64,000 bases of DNA, taken from Periconia sp. R9002. Its lineage: Eukaryota > Ascomycota > Dothideomycetes > Pleosporales > Periconiaceae. Under the pieces are notes generated by a model. The model searched no databases. It was not told the DNA's origin and saw only the letters and a program-made list of their open reading frames with translations. Every line of letters begins with the position of its first letter. The stretch's first letter is position 1. Both the position numbers and the translations under genes were made by a program. Of this stretch, positions 1 through 12,358 are shown in pieces. The stretch is taken from positions 558,001 through 622,000 of the forward strand of contig JAMAHW010000004.1 of NCBI GenBank assembly GCA_023627715.1, given 5' to 3'.

Positions 1-3000
1 TCTGACTCCGGGAACCTTTTTGTTTTCTCTGTATGATGGAATCGATGGACTGGGGCGTGTTGGTAGCGGTACCGCCGGCCGGAGATGTTGGCTGACAGGA
101 AGTTTTCCAACACCCCCGGTCAACACCACGGCAGCTGTATCTCAACAGATGAAATGTTTGGATACTGAAGTCCCATACCTCTCCTACGTCTCCAAGTCAT
201 CCGCCGCGTCCGCCTCATTTTGTGGTGTTGCTGGTTCGTCGATGCTGTTCAAAGGATGGCCGTCGCTGTTGGAGGAAACCCCCACTCCAGACACAGCCCT
301 GCTCCTACAGTTGCTGAGTTGGCATGATAAACAACATGAGTTTCTCAGTAAGAGCCCAGAGAGGAAAAAGAGCAGAGAAACGAGACAGCTGGTGTTGTGA
401 GGATGAAGGCGTTGTGGTGAGGGGGTGGAGTAGGAGGGAACAAGGCGGACCGCTGTCTGAAGCTAGCGACAGATCCCTTCACCTACTCCCCCTCCTGTCC
501 GCCAGCATCACAGAGAAGGGAAGAAAGAGAAGAGCAGAAGCCCGCGAAGGCTAGTAAAAACAAACACACTGCAAAAGCATAAAATTTCTCCATACCAGCG
601 CATAAATAGGAGCAGCGTAGAGAGCGGTGGAGTTTGACCTCGCCCTCAACACTAAGGAAGAGCAAACAATACCTGAGCCTCATCCACCAACTACCCGGCT
701 CTTGAACAGCCTCTAGAATAGCATATTACACACAGTACAACCTTCAATACAGCGAGAGAGGTACTAAAACCGCGAAAAAGTTTCCTACAGGATATTACAG
801 GCAGGGCAACCATGTGCATCTACGAGGGAAGCAAGCACCAGTCTTTTTTGCCATGACGTCCTACCGCATAACCGCGAATATCTCTTTTTCAGCTGGCAGC
901 TCTTGTTGTGCTCAATCGTTCAAGGAATCTACAGTTGTATGTCTGATCTTACGATCGATATTGGTAATCTCGTGGTGTTGGGGACTTGATGAGACAATCA
1001 AAATCTTACGGGAGACTGAAGAGTTTGGAGAAGAATTTGGCAAGGTTGCTAGCAGTGAGCAGGATCTTCTTTTATGTCCCGCACTAAGCTTACCGGGATG
1101 GGACTGCCTAGGCTGGCTTTTGTGAGATGGATTGGCGAATCAACCCCTAGTGAATGTTCCTGCTTCCTGCAAGAGAAGCCGATCATTTTCAAATCATAAC
1201 AATTACTCTACTGTCAGCATATTTGATGAAATTGCTCTCATACTCATCTTTGCATCGTCAGCGAACTCAGGGCCTCCTGCAAGGAAAGATGAAACTTCCC
1301 CCTTCAACACGCATTGCACAGATTCACAAACGACCGACCAACACCTATCCTCCAACCCCGTCACCTGTATTTCCACATGGCCATCACCGTCCCTCCCCTT
1401 TCCGCAAAGAGGCAGCCCCCGTAAACCATCCCAAAACAGTCCTCCGCTTCCCAATCCAGCAGAGCAGGTCATCCCAAAGAGAAGAAGACCAGCGCAACGG
1501 ATGTTTATCCGTCTTGGATCGCACGCATTGCAGCGCGTCGCATCGCAGTTCATCTCACGCACAGCACATACCATAGCTACACGAACATGCACGCTCAGCC
1601 CCCGAGTCAGCGAGGTTCCAGCCTCCTGCAACTGAAGGACGAAGATGCTTTCAAAGTGGAGACGACGAACTCATCTGGCCACCTGGGCAGCTGGGCACCC
1701 ACACCGATCCCGAAGATAACTAAACGCGGACAGGAAAGAATATCGACGAGATAGATAAAATTCTCGGGAACCCGAGCATCCGCCCTCGGTTGGAGGCTGA
1801 GAAGCGGTCGGTTGGGACGCGAGGCTAAGCAGCCCGAGAAAGAAAAAAATCGATAGCGAGTTGCATATTCCCTCTTACTCTTTCTCCCTCTCCAATTCGC
1901 GTTGGCCGTGCTCTACTACCGCACGGCTACAGATACGGGTGTGGCGCGTGTGGATGGTGCGCCGCTGTTGCCGGCGTAACCACGTTTGCTGTCTGTCACT
2001 CTTTGTACTCCATTCTCCACACGTTACACCACTCCCTGCAGTAAGCAAGTGTTGAAGCGATACGCCCAACGCCAATGTTTGTGTGAGCAAGGTGGCGAGC
2101 TGAAGGGAAACGGCGCGTGGGGTGATGATGACTCAGTCGATCATTGAACCTGGATTATTATCTCTATGTATGTCCTACTGCATGGATCGGTAGCGAGCGA
2201 TACGCCCGCTCGTACATATGTATGCAACTGCACTGGTACCACACCAGTGACACCACATACCACCAGGCGGTACCGTACCCCCAGCCACCGACCTCACGAT
2301 ACGGTATACAACACCAACGTAGCCACCTTACCAATTATCGAATACGAACGGGGAAGGAAGGAAGATGAAAAAAAGCAACAAAAGCCAGCTTCTCATCGAA
2401 ACAAACCCATCCCCTTTCTCAGAAAACGTAGACGAAAGAAAAGCAATTTACGAAACGGCCGTGGCGCCGCCGACAACTTTTTTGTTCTTCCTTTCACCGT
2501 CCCGCTTTAATCCCTGGCGCAGTTCGTATCATAGTACATTTGTGCCTGCCTCTTCCTTCCTTCTCCCCCGACCTTCCACGCCACGGGCGCGTGATGTGGC
2601 GTTGCAAACTTGGCAAGAGGACGCGGCCGGGGGAATGGGAAGATCGCGTGCCCCCGTTCGGTGCTTCCTCGTATTCCCAGGGCACGGGTAATGCTAGAGC
2701 TTTTTTAACGAGATGATAGTTGCAGTTCATTATGGAACATCCCACGCTTTCGGGGAGAGAGAAAGGGAAGGCGTTCTGTACGATGTAGGCAGGTAGGTAG
2801 CCGAATCTTTCTTCTTTGGGAATGAGATTTTCGTTTAGGGGAATGAGGTTCTTTTTTTGGGATTGAATTGCTATCTCATATAGCGCTCGTGGGAGGCGGA
2901 CGGGGCTGGAAGGCACGGTCCGCACCCACATTGAGATGTTGGCAGACTTGTAGCGATGGAGATAAGGAATGGGGGAGGAAGGTTGGCATGTTTGTGTCGT

Positions 3001-3369
3001 TTACGGCTGAGATTTAGATTATGATGCTGCAGATTTGCTATCTACCGACACGAAACTGAAGTATTGGTGCAAAGTGTTGAGAGCTCATTTTGGCTCCTTT
3101 GGAGGTCAAGATGGTGAAAACATAGTAGATGTGGTGCATTCATAGAAGTCGATGTCGGTCTTTTTGGTGCATGTAGACCATACTCTGAACAGGACAAACG
3201 GAATAGCAATGTAGCAAACGAGAAACTTCCCACCATCCTCGCCTTCCCTATGATTAAAGAAAAGACATTAAGTAAGCATTGTAAACAAGAACCCAGAAAT
3301 GGGTGACCATCATGACCGAGATGTCGGTAGAGACAGATTTAGATTCTTCACCGCCAACGACTCCACCTC
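1..3369. other. Intergenic region, no gene recognised
   Basis: This stretch holds only short open frames in all six frames, none with a recognisable domain or a convincing intron/exon chain. CT-rich and A-rich tracts are frequent. The longest open frames (around 1132-1635 on plus and 2494-2931 on minus) have irregular compositions typical of random translation. It lies downstream of the minus-strand oxidase gene. It may include UTRs of a gene outside the window, but nothing shows this directly. Confidence 0.5.
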
Positions 3370-6300
3370 TCAGCCCGAGCCAGGAACATCAAAAAACTCA
3401 GGGGCATTAGGCCAGGCACCGAAATTGGCGGGATCACCACCAATGCGGACCCACTGCGCGGTACTGGGCACGCCCGCTGCATTGAGAGCAAAAACCTGGA
3501 ACCAACCGGGGGGACACACGTGCGCGTTGGGCGGCGCAGTTACGGTACATGTTCCGCCCGAGCAACTGAACGCAGGGAAGAGGGTTCTCTGACCCATCGA
3601 GTTGCCGTGTGTCGAACCGCCGACGCCGAGGAGCGTGACTTTGGCGACGGTGGCGTCGGAGCTAAAGGTGTAGGTACCGCTGTACTTCCAATCTTTCTGG
3701 TTGTCGGCCATGACGAGAGAGGGACGGACGGGGTTGCCCATGAGGTAGGGCGGAATGAAGACCTCGACGCGGTACTCCTCGCCGAAACGAGCGTCGAGGG
3801 GATCAGAGCCTGAGACTAGAACGCGGGCGTCGTCGAGGAGGATGGCTTCGGAGTGGTACATGCGAGGGACGCTGGTGTTGGCCATGACCGTGAAGCGGCT
3901 GCCGAGCGGCTTGGTGGGATCGTAGTGAACGGCGTTCAGGTTGGGATTTTCAGCCTGACCGAAGCCTGCTATTCCTTGTTTGGCGCCGTTCAGAATCATG
4001 TATGTGCCATCTGGGAGAGCGGTCATGCAGCTAAGTACGCGTACTGAAGGCTGTCTTTTGTTAGTATCCTGCGTGGCTATAAAACGGAGTGTGTGCACTT
4101 ACCATACGCTCCAGTTCCCATTTTGCATTGGGGACGTCGGGTGCGATACTGACGCAGTTGTCAAGAGCAGCGCCTGAGAAAGCGGCTGAGCCTCCGCAGA
4201 CCAAGACCCGTACGGGGTCATTGTAGGGAGCGGCTTGTGGTAGGATGACTGCTGAGCCTTCGAGGGGATATGTACGTCCAGAGAGGAAGTTGTTTACCGC
4301 ACCGGGCGGGTTGGGTAGTTGCTTCTTTACTGCGAATGTGACTTCATCTAAGATGATAGCTTCGTTATAATATTGCACGAAAATTCCGCCAGAAGGTAAG
4401 ACCATCAAGAAGGGATATAAATTCCAAGGGTCAGTTCGGTTCAGCCAATCGCAGTATACTGTGCCTCCTGCTCTTGGGAGGACTTCGAGTGTAGGAATCG
4501 GACGGCCATTTGATCCTTCCTCTCCTCCGACTACGAGAATGGAACCATTGGCCATAATCATGGCACCAGGATACCATCTTCCTTCTAGGAGCGAAACCAC
4601 TTGATGATTTTCTTGCCATTGGTTGACGCCCCAAACACCGGGGGAACCGTCTGGCCAGTACAATCGAATACCATAGGTAGATGGAGCAGACCAACCGCCA
4701 ACATTGATCTGCCGCCCGACCTTGTCTGGGAGCGTGAGAGATGCAGAGCAGAAAACGTCAGTGGCCGGCCTATCCATGGGCCGCCATGCCGCAGTGAAGT
4801 TGTCAATTGTAGCAAGATCGAGCTCGTAAGCACCTGTAGTATTGATGGCGCCTGTGCCGGATTTCTCCAAAAACGTAACTTTGCCATTCCTAGCAGCCTG
4901 GGTAATGAGTGGGACGGTGACACCACCAATTAAGAGCTCATAACGACCTGCACTGTTACCAGAGCCATATGACCACGTGGTTAGAGGCGGCCCATCCCAT
5001 GTATACAGGGAAAGGCGTCGGCCCCCACCGCAGATAGAGGATGCATTGCCACTGCATGAAGTCGCGCAGTCGGCATCTGGCGCTTTACCCACACCGGCAG
5101 CAAACACATCGGCCATGTCGCCACACTACAAATTGGTCAGTTCGATGGAAAACAATCTCCTTTGAATGAGTAAAACTCACGTAACATTCAATCCCAAACT
5201 CCAAACCTCCGGTGTTGTACCCAAAATCGGAGCATTGTTTGATGCAGTTGTTTGCGGTAAGGTTTTTCTGCATCTGAATAAACCATGGGAGTGCTCTTGT
5301 CTGCGCATCATCATAATAGCAGCCCTCATATTTGAACGATCCAGTAAGATTTCCCGTTTGTGGCACAGGTACCGGGTAGACAGTGACGGCGCCTGGGTTG
5401 CTGGAATAGACACTGTTCCTGTTTCCGGCGCCACACTTCTCATTCGCGTTGCCACCACAATTCATATTGCATTCGGAATCAGTAGTGTTGGTTGCACCCC
5501 TGCTAAGGAAATCATCGCAAAAGCACTGGACCCCATACTGCATACCAGCCACAGTGTAGTTTTGTTGCGCACAAACAGCAACGCACGACTCTATGGTCAT
5601 TTGAGAGTCATCGGGCTGTTGATGGCCCATGATCCGACCGTTGACATTGTCAACCCAGCAGCCCTTGTAGGCCCAACCATCTGGAAGGGTGGTGGGAACT
5701 GGACCGGAAAGTGTTGAACTTGGAGCAACCTGAATTGAGCTAGTTGCACTGCCAGTGGGACCGTCGTTGACAGATGAAGTTGGAGTTGGTCCTGAACCAT
5801 ACTGATACATGTTCAGCCTGTTAGGCCCACCACACATTTGCTACCAATTGTTAGATTCATCAACATATCTTTTGTGCATATCCTTACTTGTGCATTGCCA
5901 TTGCAGGGCATGTTACAACCAGAATTTCCATCGGGGGCCGGCCCGCCACCATTTCGGAAAGCGTTATCGCAATACTGCAGATCGAGTCAAAATGCTATCA
6001 TTGTTGAGGGATTTAAGGGAAAAAACTGACACATTCTCCGCCATACTCAGTACCGGCATATGCATAGCCTGCAGAGTGGCATGCAGAAAGACAAGCATCA
6101 GTTGTCAGGTCTCCAGGAGGGAATTGACGGTTTGACAGCGTGCGCAGAGCAACAGAGTCCGTGTAGCAACCGATTGAGTTCCAGCCATCACCTCCAACTT
6201 GTCGAGCCGTGTAGACGTTCAGTCGACTGGGTCCGCCGCAATATTCGGTGGCGTTCCCCTTGCAAGCCTAAATGACGATAAGCATGGGTTTTTTGACGCG

Positions 6301-7550
6301 CAAGTTGGAATTTTGAAAAGCGCTTGTTAACGACGGAGCGTTACACGTGGGCCTATCCTTACCATGTTGCAGGACGATGCATCTGCCTGAGCGCCATTTG
6401 CAGCAAGGGTGTTCCCACAGTCTAAAGTTAAAAGTAAGAATATGTATTTAGCAAGGGACATATTGCCGAAACGACTGGAAGTTGAAAACCGGGAGGAGTA
6501 GTAAAGGAGGAAAAGAAAGAAAAGGGAGACATGCAGCACTCTTGAGAATACTCAACCCCGGCATACGAGTATTGACCGACAGCACACGCTGATATGCAGA
6601 GGGCCACAGTTAGGTTCTGCGCGCCCCCTGTAGTGGGAACGCCATCAGACAGGGTCCGCGCATTAACATTGTCACTAAAAAACATCAGCTGAGATTACAA
6701 TGGAATGTTTCCGAGGCAGGATTTGCTTTTTCTTTCGCGGCGCAGTCTTAATGGGTGAAAAACCCAGTTTTTCATCGTAGAAGAGGCGGCAAAGAATTGA
6801 GCATGCAAGCATGCTCGATGGGGTCGCAACGCGTGCATTTGCATAATTCCGAGTGCACTGATATGGGGTAGACTGTAGGTGTTCCAATCACTCACATATA
6901 ACATCCCAGACTGCGATAACCATTCAGGCCAGGGTTAACGGAAGGCCGTACAGGGGCGTCGGCAGGGTTGATTTGGTAGACGGTCAATCGATTTGGGCCT
7001 CCACAAGGCTCCGTAGAATTTCCTGTGGCTGTTGTAGCACATTTGTATCCAATTGCCATGTGGTGCACATACCTGCACACGCCATATCACATCCATCTGT
7101 AACATTTCTCGCATTATTGTTGATGATATTGTCGCACTGCAAACAATGAGACGTTGCGCCATATCTCAATGTCGGCAGTTCTCACATAGCATTCCTGAGA
7201 ATACTCGGTACCTGCATAATCGAAATTCTGGCTTCCACAGTATTGTACGCATTGCGTGTTTGTCATGGCATCGCCATAAACCCCCCCACCCCGCAAAGTT
7301 CGCGTTCCAACATTATCTCTAAATTCATTTAGTCAGTAGCCAAGAATGCCAGGATTAGTAACAGCAGTCGCCATACGTGTAACATCCTGCATACGTCCAG
7401 CCTCGCTGGTCTGAAGGTACAAGCTGGGCAGATACTACCCAAACCTGTGGCGAGGTTATCAGTGGATCCTATTATCTCCGAGCAAAATTGTAAGGGTAGC
7501 AAATCATGACATACAGTACATAGCGTGAGTAGGGCTCTGCTCCCTGGCAT
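3370..7550 (-). CDS. Secreted copper radical oxidase (AA5_1, glyoxal-oxidase-like) with five N-terminal WSC domains
   Basis: I assemble 12 exons: 7550-7515, 7444-7377, 7318-7186, 7136-7073, 7022-6896, 6674-6535, 6421-6363, 6267-6031, 5974-5888, 5840-5181, 5125-4103 and 4050-3370, giving about 1104 residues in one continuous frame. The start MPGSRALLTLCTVWVVSAQ is a clear signal peptide. Five Cys-rich WSC domains follow at about 28-115, 135-225, 238-330, 372-462 and 485-582, each with GC[YW] and [EQ]C[YF]C motifs. The rest matches glyoxal oxidase N-terminal plus DUF1929 domains. By family analogy the Cys-Tyr cofactor would be Cys663 (FCSASL) and Tyr722 (GRWYPGA), and the copper ligands Tyr943-His944 (RMYHSE) and His1026 (GGSTHGN). 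The family oxidises aldehydes or alcohols to give H2O2. WSC domains are known to bind wall polysaccharide, so I infer a wall-targeted peroxide source; the substrate is unknown. The sixth intron has a GC donor (see findings). Confidence 0.9.
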
Positions 7551-8530
7551 CCTAAAAATACTCGAGATAAGATAGGAAACAACGGACAAGTGGAAGGAAG
7601 CTATGTTGAGCAAAATCAGGCCTAACAGAGAGCATGCAACATACACACTCTTGCTCCTTTTGTTTTAACGAAGCTGAATCGAGTCAGAGTATAAAGTTTA
7701 CATCCTTTCCGATGCGAAAGGGCCGCTGCATAGACCATTGATTGACTGAATACATGGTGTCACCAATCCTCGCTTTTGGGATGAGCTCGAAATCATCCAT
7801 ACTGGTTACCAAGAAGGAGACCCGAGGGATATTGTTAGCTTTTGAGAGCCATGCTAAGTTCGGATGCTGCGAATTGGTTGCTTTTTCGCCGAGCAATGGT
7901 ATTGGGAGACACGGGACGATTGGTGAAGTGCGTGTCATACAAAGGGGGGCCATTACGGTGGTCATGTCCGGCCTTCGCGTCAAAATACTGGAAGTGTACA
8001 AGGGAGCTATGGTACGAAGTATAGAGTTGGTGGGGCTGCTCCTAAGCGGCGAGTAAGAAACATTCTAGACGCCGTCGGTAACGATCCTGATGTATAGGCG
8101 GGTCGGGTATCCGTGTCTGCCGCCTTGTTGTAGACGAAGGATCAAATCGCGGGCAGGGCGTCGAACGTGCGGGTTCAAGGTCGGGTTTAACTCTGTCCGT
8201 GCGATTTGACTAGCCTCGGGCCGTCACAGCACGGTCCCATTTTTGTCCAAATCCGGGTCAACACCCGCTTGTAGCCTAAACGGCCCGTTGATGAGTTCAT
8301 CATGTTGTGTTTGTGCGATTCTGTTATTGTTCTGAAGGAATTCGGATTCGGATCGTAACTCCTTTGATTATGAACTATTTGTGACTCATTATTGACCGTG
8401 ACCATTGCCCATTCTATCTATGCATAACGTGTACCGAAGCAAGAAGCATGTCTTGTGTAATTACTTGTCCCAACCATTCTGCTATTATCGCCAAAGAAAA
8501 AGAAAATTATACTTGCATGTACACAGCCAA
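7551..8530. other. Intergenic region upstream of the WSC oxidase
   Basis: The spacer between the start of the WSC oxidase and the stop of the membrane GH16 gene, both on the minus strand. It should contain the oxidase promoter and the GH16 3' end. A minus-strand open frame at 8001-7684 shows no domain. No RNA gene or repeat was seen. Confidence 0.5.
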
Positions 8531-10069
8531 TCAACAGGCGCCTTGCTTCCACATCTTGACGCTCTTCACGGTAAGACCGCGTGTAGCTCCCTCGCCCCAA
8601 GTAGGCAACCAATTGCCCATAGCATCGAAGAATTCCTTGGGCGCGGTAGGGCTTTGGTTACCCCATGGTTTGTTACCAACTCCATCTGGGAAGAAACCAT
8701 TGGTACCTCCAACAGCAACATTGAGGATGAGGTAGAAGGATTTGTCGAATGGTGTGTTGTATTGACCAGTCTGGGCCCACGGGTTGTAGAGCGCAGAGTC
8801 GTTGACCAATTTCTTGCCGAACGCCCCGCGATCCCACATAGGCTTGTTGAATTTGATGAAGAAGACTTGCTGTAGTAGTGTGAGAACGTCTGATCAATCA
8901 TACATGCAAGGGCCGGGCCGGACTTACCAATAAGCGTGAGTCAATGTATGTGAACAGGTAATCTTCGCTCCATTCTAGGCCAAACGTGTGAAAGCCCTCC
9001 GAGTAGTCGGTTCGGCGAACCCAGTGTTGACCACTCGTCTTCCAAAACGCGTCGACTTCGGAAAGAGGGCCCCAATGAAGTGCGCTAATGATGGAATCTC
9101 TACCACCACTGGTGTAGTTGTCGCCGAAATTCCCTCGGCTTTCTGCGATATCGATTTCTCCGGACCGCGGCCATTCACCGTAGCTGTCGTCTTGGGGCTA
9201 TCTGTATGTTAGCAACGTCTACCAAGTCGCGAGTGGTTCAAGGAAATTACCATCATCCAGATAGCTGGCCACAACCAGTCACCCTTGGGCATCTTTGCTA
9301 CCACTTCGACCTTGCCGAATGTGATGGACTTCTTTCCCTTCGTGGTGAGACGAGCGCTCCGTACAGGATTGATAATTGTCCCCGCCGTTTTGTTGGAACG
9401 AATGGAGCATTGGTCTACACCTTGGGTAGTGCAAGTTTTATCTGTGGTCAGATTAAGCACATAGTTGTCCAACAACTGCCCTTTGTTGATGGAGGTGGTT
9501 TCGGTTGTTAGAGTCGGGACAATATGCAACCCCTCGCCATCTGTGTAAGCGTTCTTTGGATCATCTGTTGTCCATTCAAAAGTACCGCTACCGAAGCCTC
9601 CTCGCTGGATTTCAAATCCCCAGTTGTCTTTATTGATGCCATTGAAATTGTCTTCCATTATTAGACAATACTGTTATTTATTTTAGCGTTGGGTATCATG
9701 TCATGCAGAAATTGTATTTACCGGATGGTTGGTAACGCCTGAGAATGCTCGGTAGCAAAGGAAAGCACCAATGGCGACACCCAGAACACAGCTACCGTAA
9801 AATATGCCTCTCTCCCACTTCAACTTCGGGTGCTTTCCTGACCACGGCTTTTCGTCATATTCACCAGGAACTAATCGGGAACTCCTGAACTTTCTTCTGC
9901 GTGTTTGAGGTGCGACGGGGCCTGGCGCAGGAAAGTAGGAATTGTGTCTCCCACTTGCGCTGTTGTCACTGACAGATGGAGCCCGACTTTGTCGAAGCGG
10001 AGTTGTGAAGGGATTGGTGTCTGGGTTCGAGTGAACACCAGGAGTGTGAATTGAAGTCCTGCTGGACAT
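8531..10069 (-). CDS. Membrane-anchored GH16 beta-1,3-glucanase-like protein
   Basis: Four exons (10069-9722, 9670-9251, 9197-8928, 8869-8531) give 458 residues, with all junctions GT-AG and in phase. The first 87 residues are polar, Ser/Pro-rich and basic. A hydrophobic segment at about 88-108 (YGSCVLGVAIGAFLCYRAF) predicts a type II membrane anchor with the catalytic domain outside the cytosol. The GH16 domain begins near CLIMEDNFNG. It carries the active-site motif GEWPRSGEIDIAES, so Glu270, Asp272 and Glu275 are the expected nucleophile, helper and acid/base. The sequence resembles the fungal and invertebrate GNBP-like GH16 subgroup acting on, or binding, beta-1,3-glucan. Cell-wall remodelling is inferred from the family. 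It sits just upstream of the WSC oxidase on the same strand, but 1 kb apart, so it is a separate gene. Confidence 0.9.
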
Positions 10070-12358
10070 AGTGTGACAAGAAGAGCTCCAAGTAAGCTGG
10101 AAGAGGTGCGCAGACTTTGGTGCTTGAGAGTTGAAAGAATTTAATCAAGAGTCTCAAAGAAGTGATAAGCTGCGGGAAGCCTAGCTAGATAGATGGCCAA
10201 GTATATCGACAGCTGGGCTCTCAGGATCGCATCGTATTTTTTTTCTGCGACGAATGCAATGATCGAGGCGTCCGAGGGCTGGGAGGGAGGAGCTATCCCA
10301 CGTTCTAGACACCACAATTGCATCTGTCGTGAGCATCCCAGCATAGCGGTCCCGCTAGTCCGACCTGCAGATGTTGCTATCATGCCATGGACGCAATGAC
10401 TGCCAATGCCGACCCGTGTAAAGCAAAACGAAGCTCGCTTGAGACGTTTGTTTGGAGGCTGTGGCGCTTGGATGCTGCGGTGTTGATAACATGTCAGTCC
10501 GGTGCAGGGGGCGTGCATGAGGCATGTATTGAATGCAGGGCTTGAAGTACGAAAGCGTCAACTCGGTTAGCGCCCATACAAACGAGGCAGTCAGCAAAGT
10601 AACTATCACAGGGGCCTGACTGATGTTGAACCGTCCCGCTCAGAAACAGTCAGCACAATGATGACCGACAGGCTTCTTCTCGCTTGCATCCCCATTCCAG
10701 GACTAGGCCTCAGTGTTGCTCGTCGAAGGGCCGCTGCGCCGCGTTTTTGTGATCCTTCGATTGATTGAAACGCAACACGGCTGCTACTGATCCTAGTGTA
10801 TACATGGTACATGTACAGTAGTATATACGTGCGGTCTCGCCCAATGGCTTTTCATCGTGATGGTGTTGTGGAACGAATCTTTTTCTCTATCTCCCGCTCG
10901 GCCTCAGGCCGCTTTCGAATGCAACACCGTAAGGAGTGGGCCCTCGCTTGTCAGCAGCGTCTCGATAGAGTACAAGAACGCCCAGCGGGCTGCAACCTCC
11001 AAGCAGCGAGCGGCAAAGCATTCTGATCTGTGCTTGATGGCGTGCTGTGTTGGCCCGTGGAAGACTTTGCTTTTCGCTCCACCGAGAGCTCTCACGTCCT
11101 TCGACCATCATCGATCGGAATTGACCAGGGGCCGGCCGCTAAGAAACGGCGCGGCGCCACTCCCCAAGCCACAACATGGGGTCTCCATGGCAAGGATGCA
11201 GATTATTCAATATCTCTCCAAAGTTGCCATGCATACAGGCACCGTCAGCCTGCCTTATCACCGGTGCTCATGATAATCTGCCCTCGAATCATGCAGCCAC
11301 CAATATTGCTTGAACATGACACTATGCCCTTTGCATCACTGAAACAATCTTCTTGTGCAGCTCGAGATATGCGTATCTGTCTGCATGTTTGCTGCCTCAT
11401 CGGTGACACCATCTTCCAGTGAACCTTGACTGCTTATCTGATATCAATTTGTTCGCAGGGAAAAAATGATTCATGGTGTAGGTGGTGGATCCTTGAGAGT
11501 CAGCCATGCGCAGTATAGACCCTCTTTTTTTGGTTGATGTCAGTGACTTGGTGTATCTCAACCAGTACAGCTGAGTCTCTATGTTTCTCTCTGAATGATC
11601 GGGGCTGCAGAGAATAATGGCCTCGGTTTATCCTGGTGTCCATCACTGTGCCCGAGCCTGCATGTAACCGCGAGGCAGCCCCGCTGGTACTTCGTGTAGG
11701 CGAGTGTGGCACGATTCCCAAAACCTTCCTGCATCCTCTTCTCTTGGACTGCTAAATTTAACAAGAGACCATGTTTGACGACCTCACCGCGTGGGGGGTT
11801 ACATGGTTCTGGTTCTAGTCCGCGTGGATGGAGCTTCTTCTGCTGCCTGGCCCGACTGAAGAACAACCCAGACCGAATCTCAAGGCATGCCAACATTGGC
11901 ATGCCGTCCAAATACGATGACCCACAGTGCTCTTCCAGCTCGTCCTGGAAAGCGGATCACGGCGCGTCCGAGCTGTGGTCGTCGCTACACATCTGACAGA
12001 CCATGGCTTATGCACCAGTGTGCTGGCAACGTGGTAACCTGGTGCATCTACACAATCAGTCATTCGACGGACAGACCTCAGCTCAACAATCCGCGGCGGC
12101 TTGTGTGATTCCATGTTTGTGGTTGTCCCTGTCTTCATGGGTGTGAACCATGCCGTGTTGTCAGTGCGAGCCGAGAGCTACCCTGGTCGTAGGAGCCCGA
12201 TAAACACTCGCTCTTTGGCCGCGGTTGGTTATATACCAGGGTAAGAAGTACCGGCATTGGATTTTTTTCTTTCCTGAGAGGAGCAAGTTGTTGTGTTTAT
12301 CCAGACTTTATTCTGTTAAGATTACCTAGCAGTGTTGTGTTGCCAAACTTTGCAAAGT
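10070..12358. other. Divergent intergenic region
   Basis: A 2.3-kb spacer between the 5' ends of the membrane GH16 gene (minus) and the GT2 gene (plus), so both promoters lie here. Short open frames are present on both strands but none shows a domain. No tRNA, transposon or strong repeat was recognised. Confidence 0.5.

Noticed and set aside
1132..1635. A 167-codon plus-strand open frame and its antisense partner
   Set aside because: No domain, unusual composition, open on both strands, and no supporting splice structure.
8160..8215. A gggttcaaggtc motif resembling a tRNA T-arm
   Set aside because: No matching acceptor, D or anticodon stems could be folded around it.
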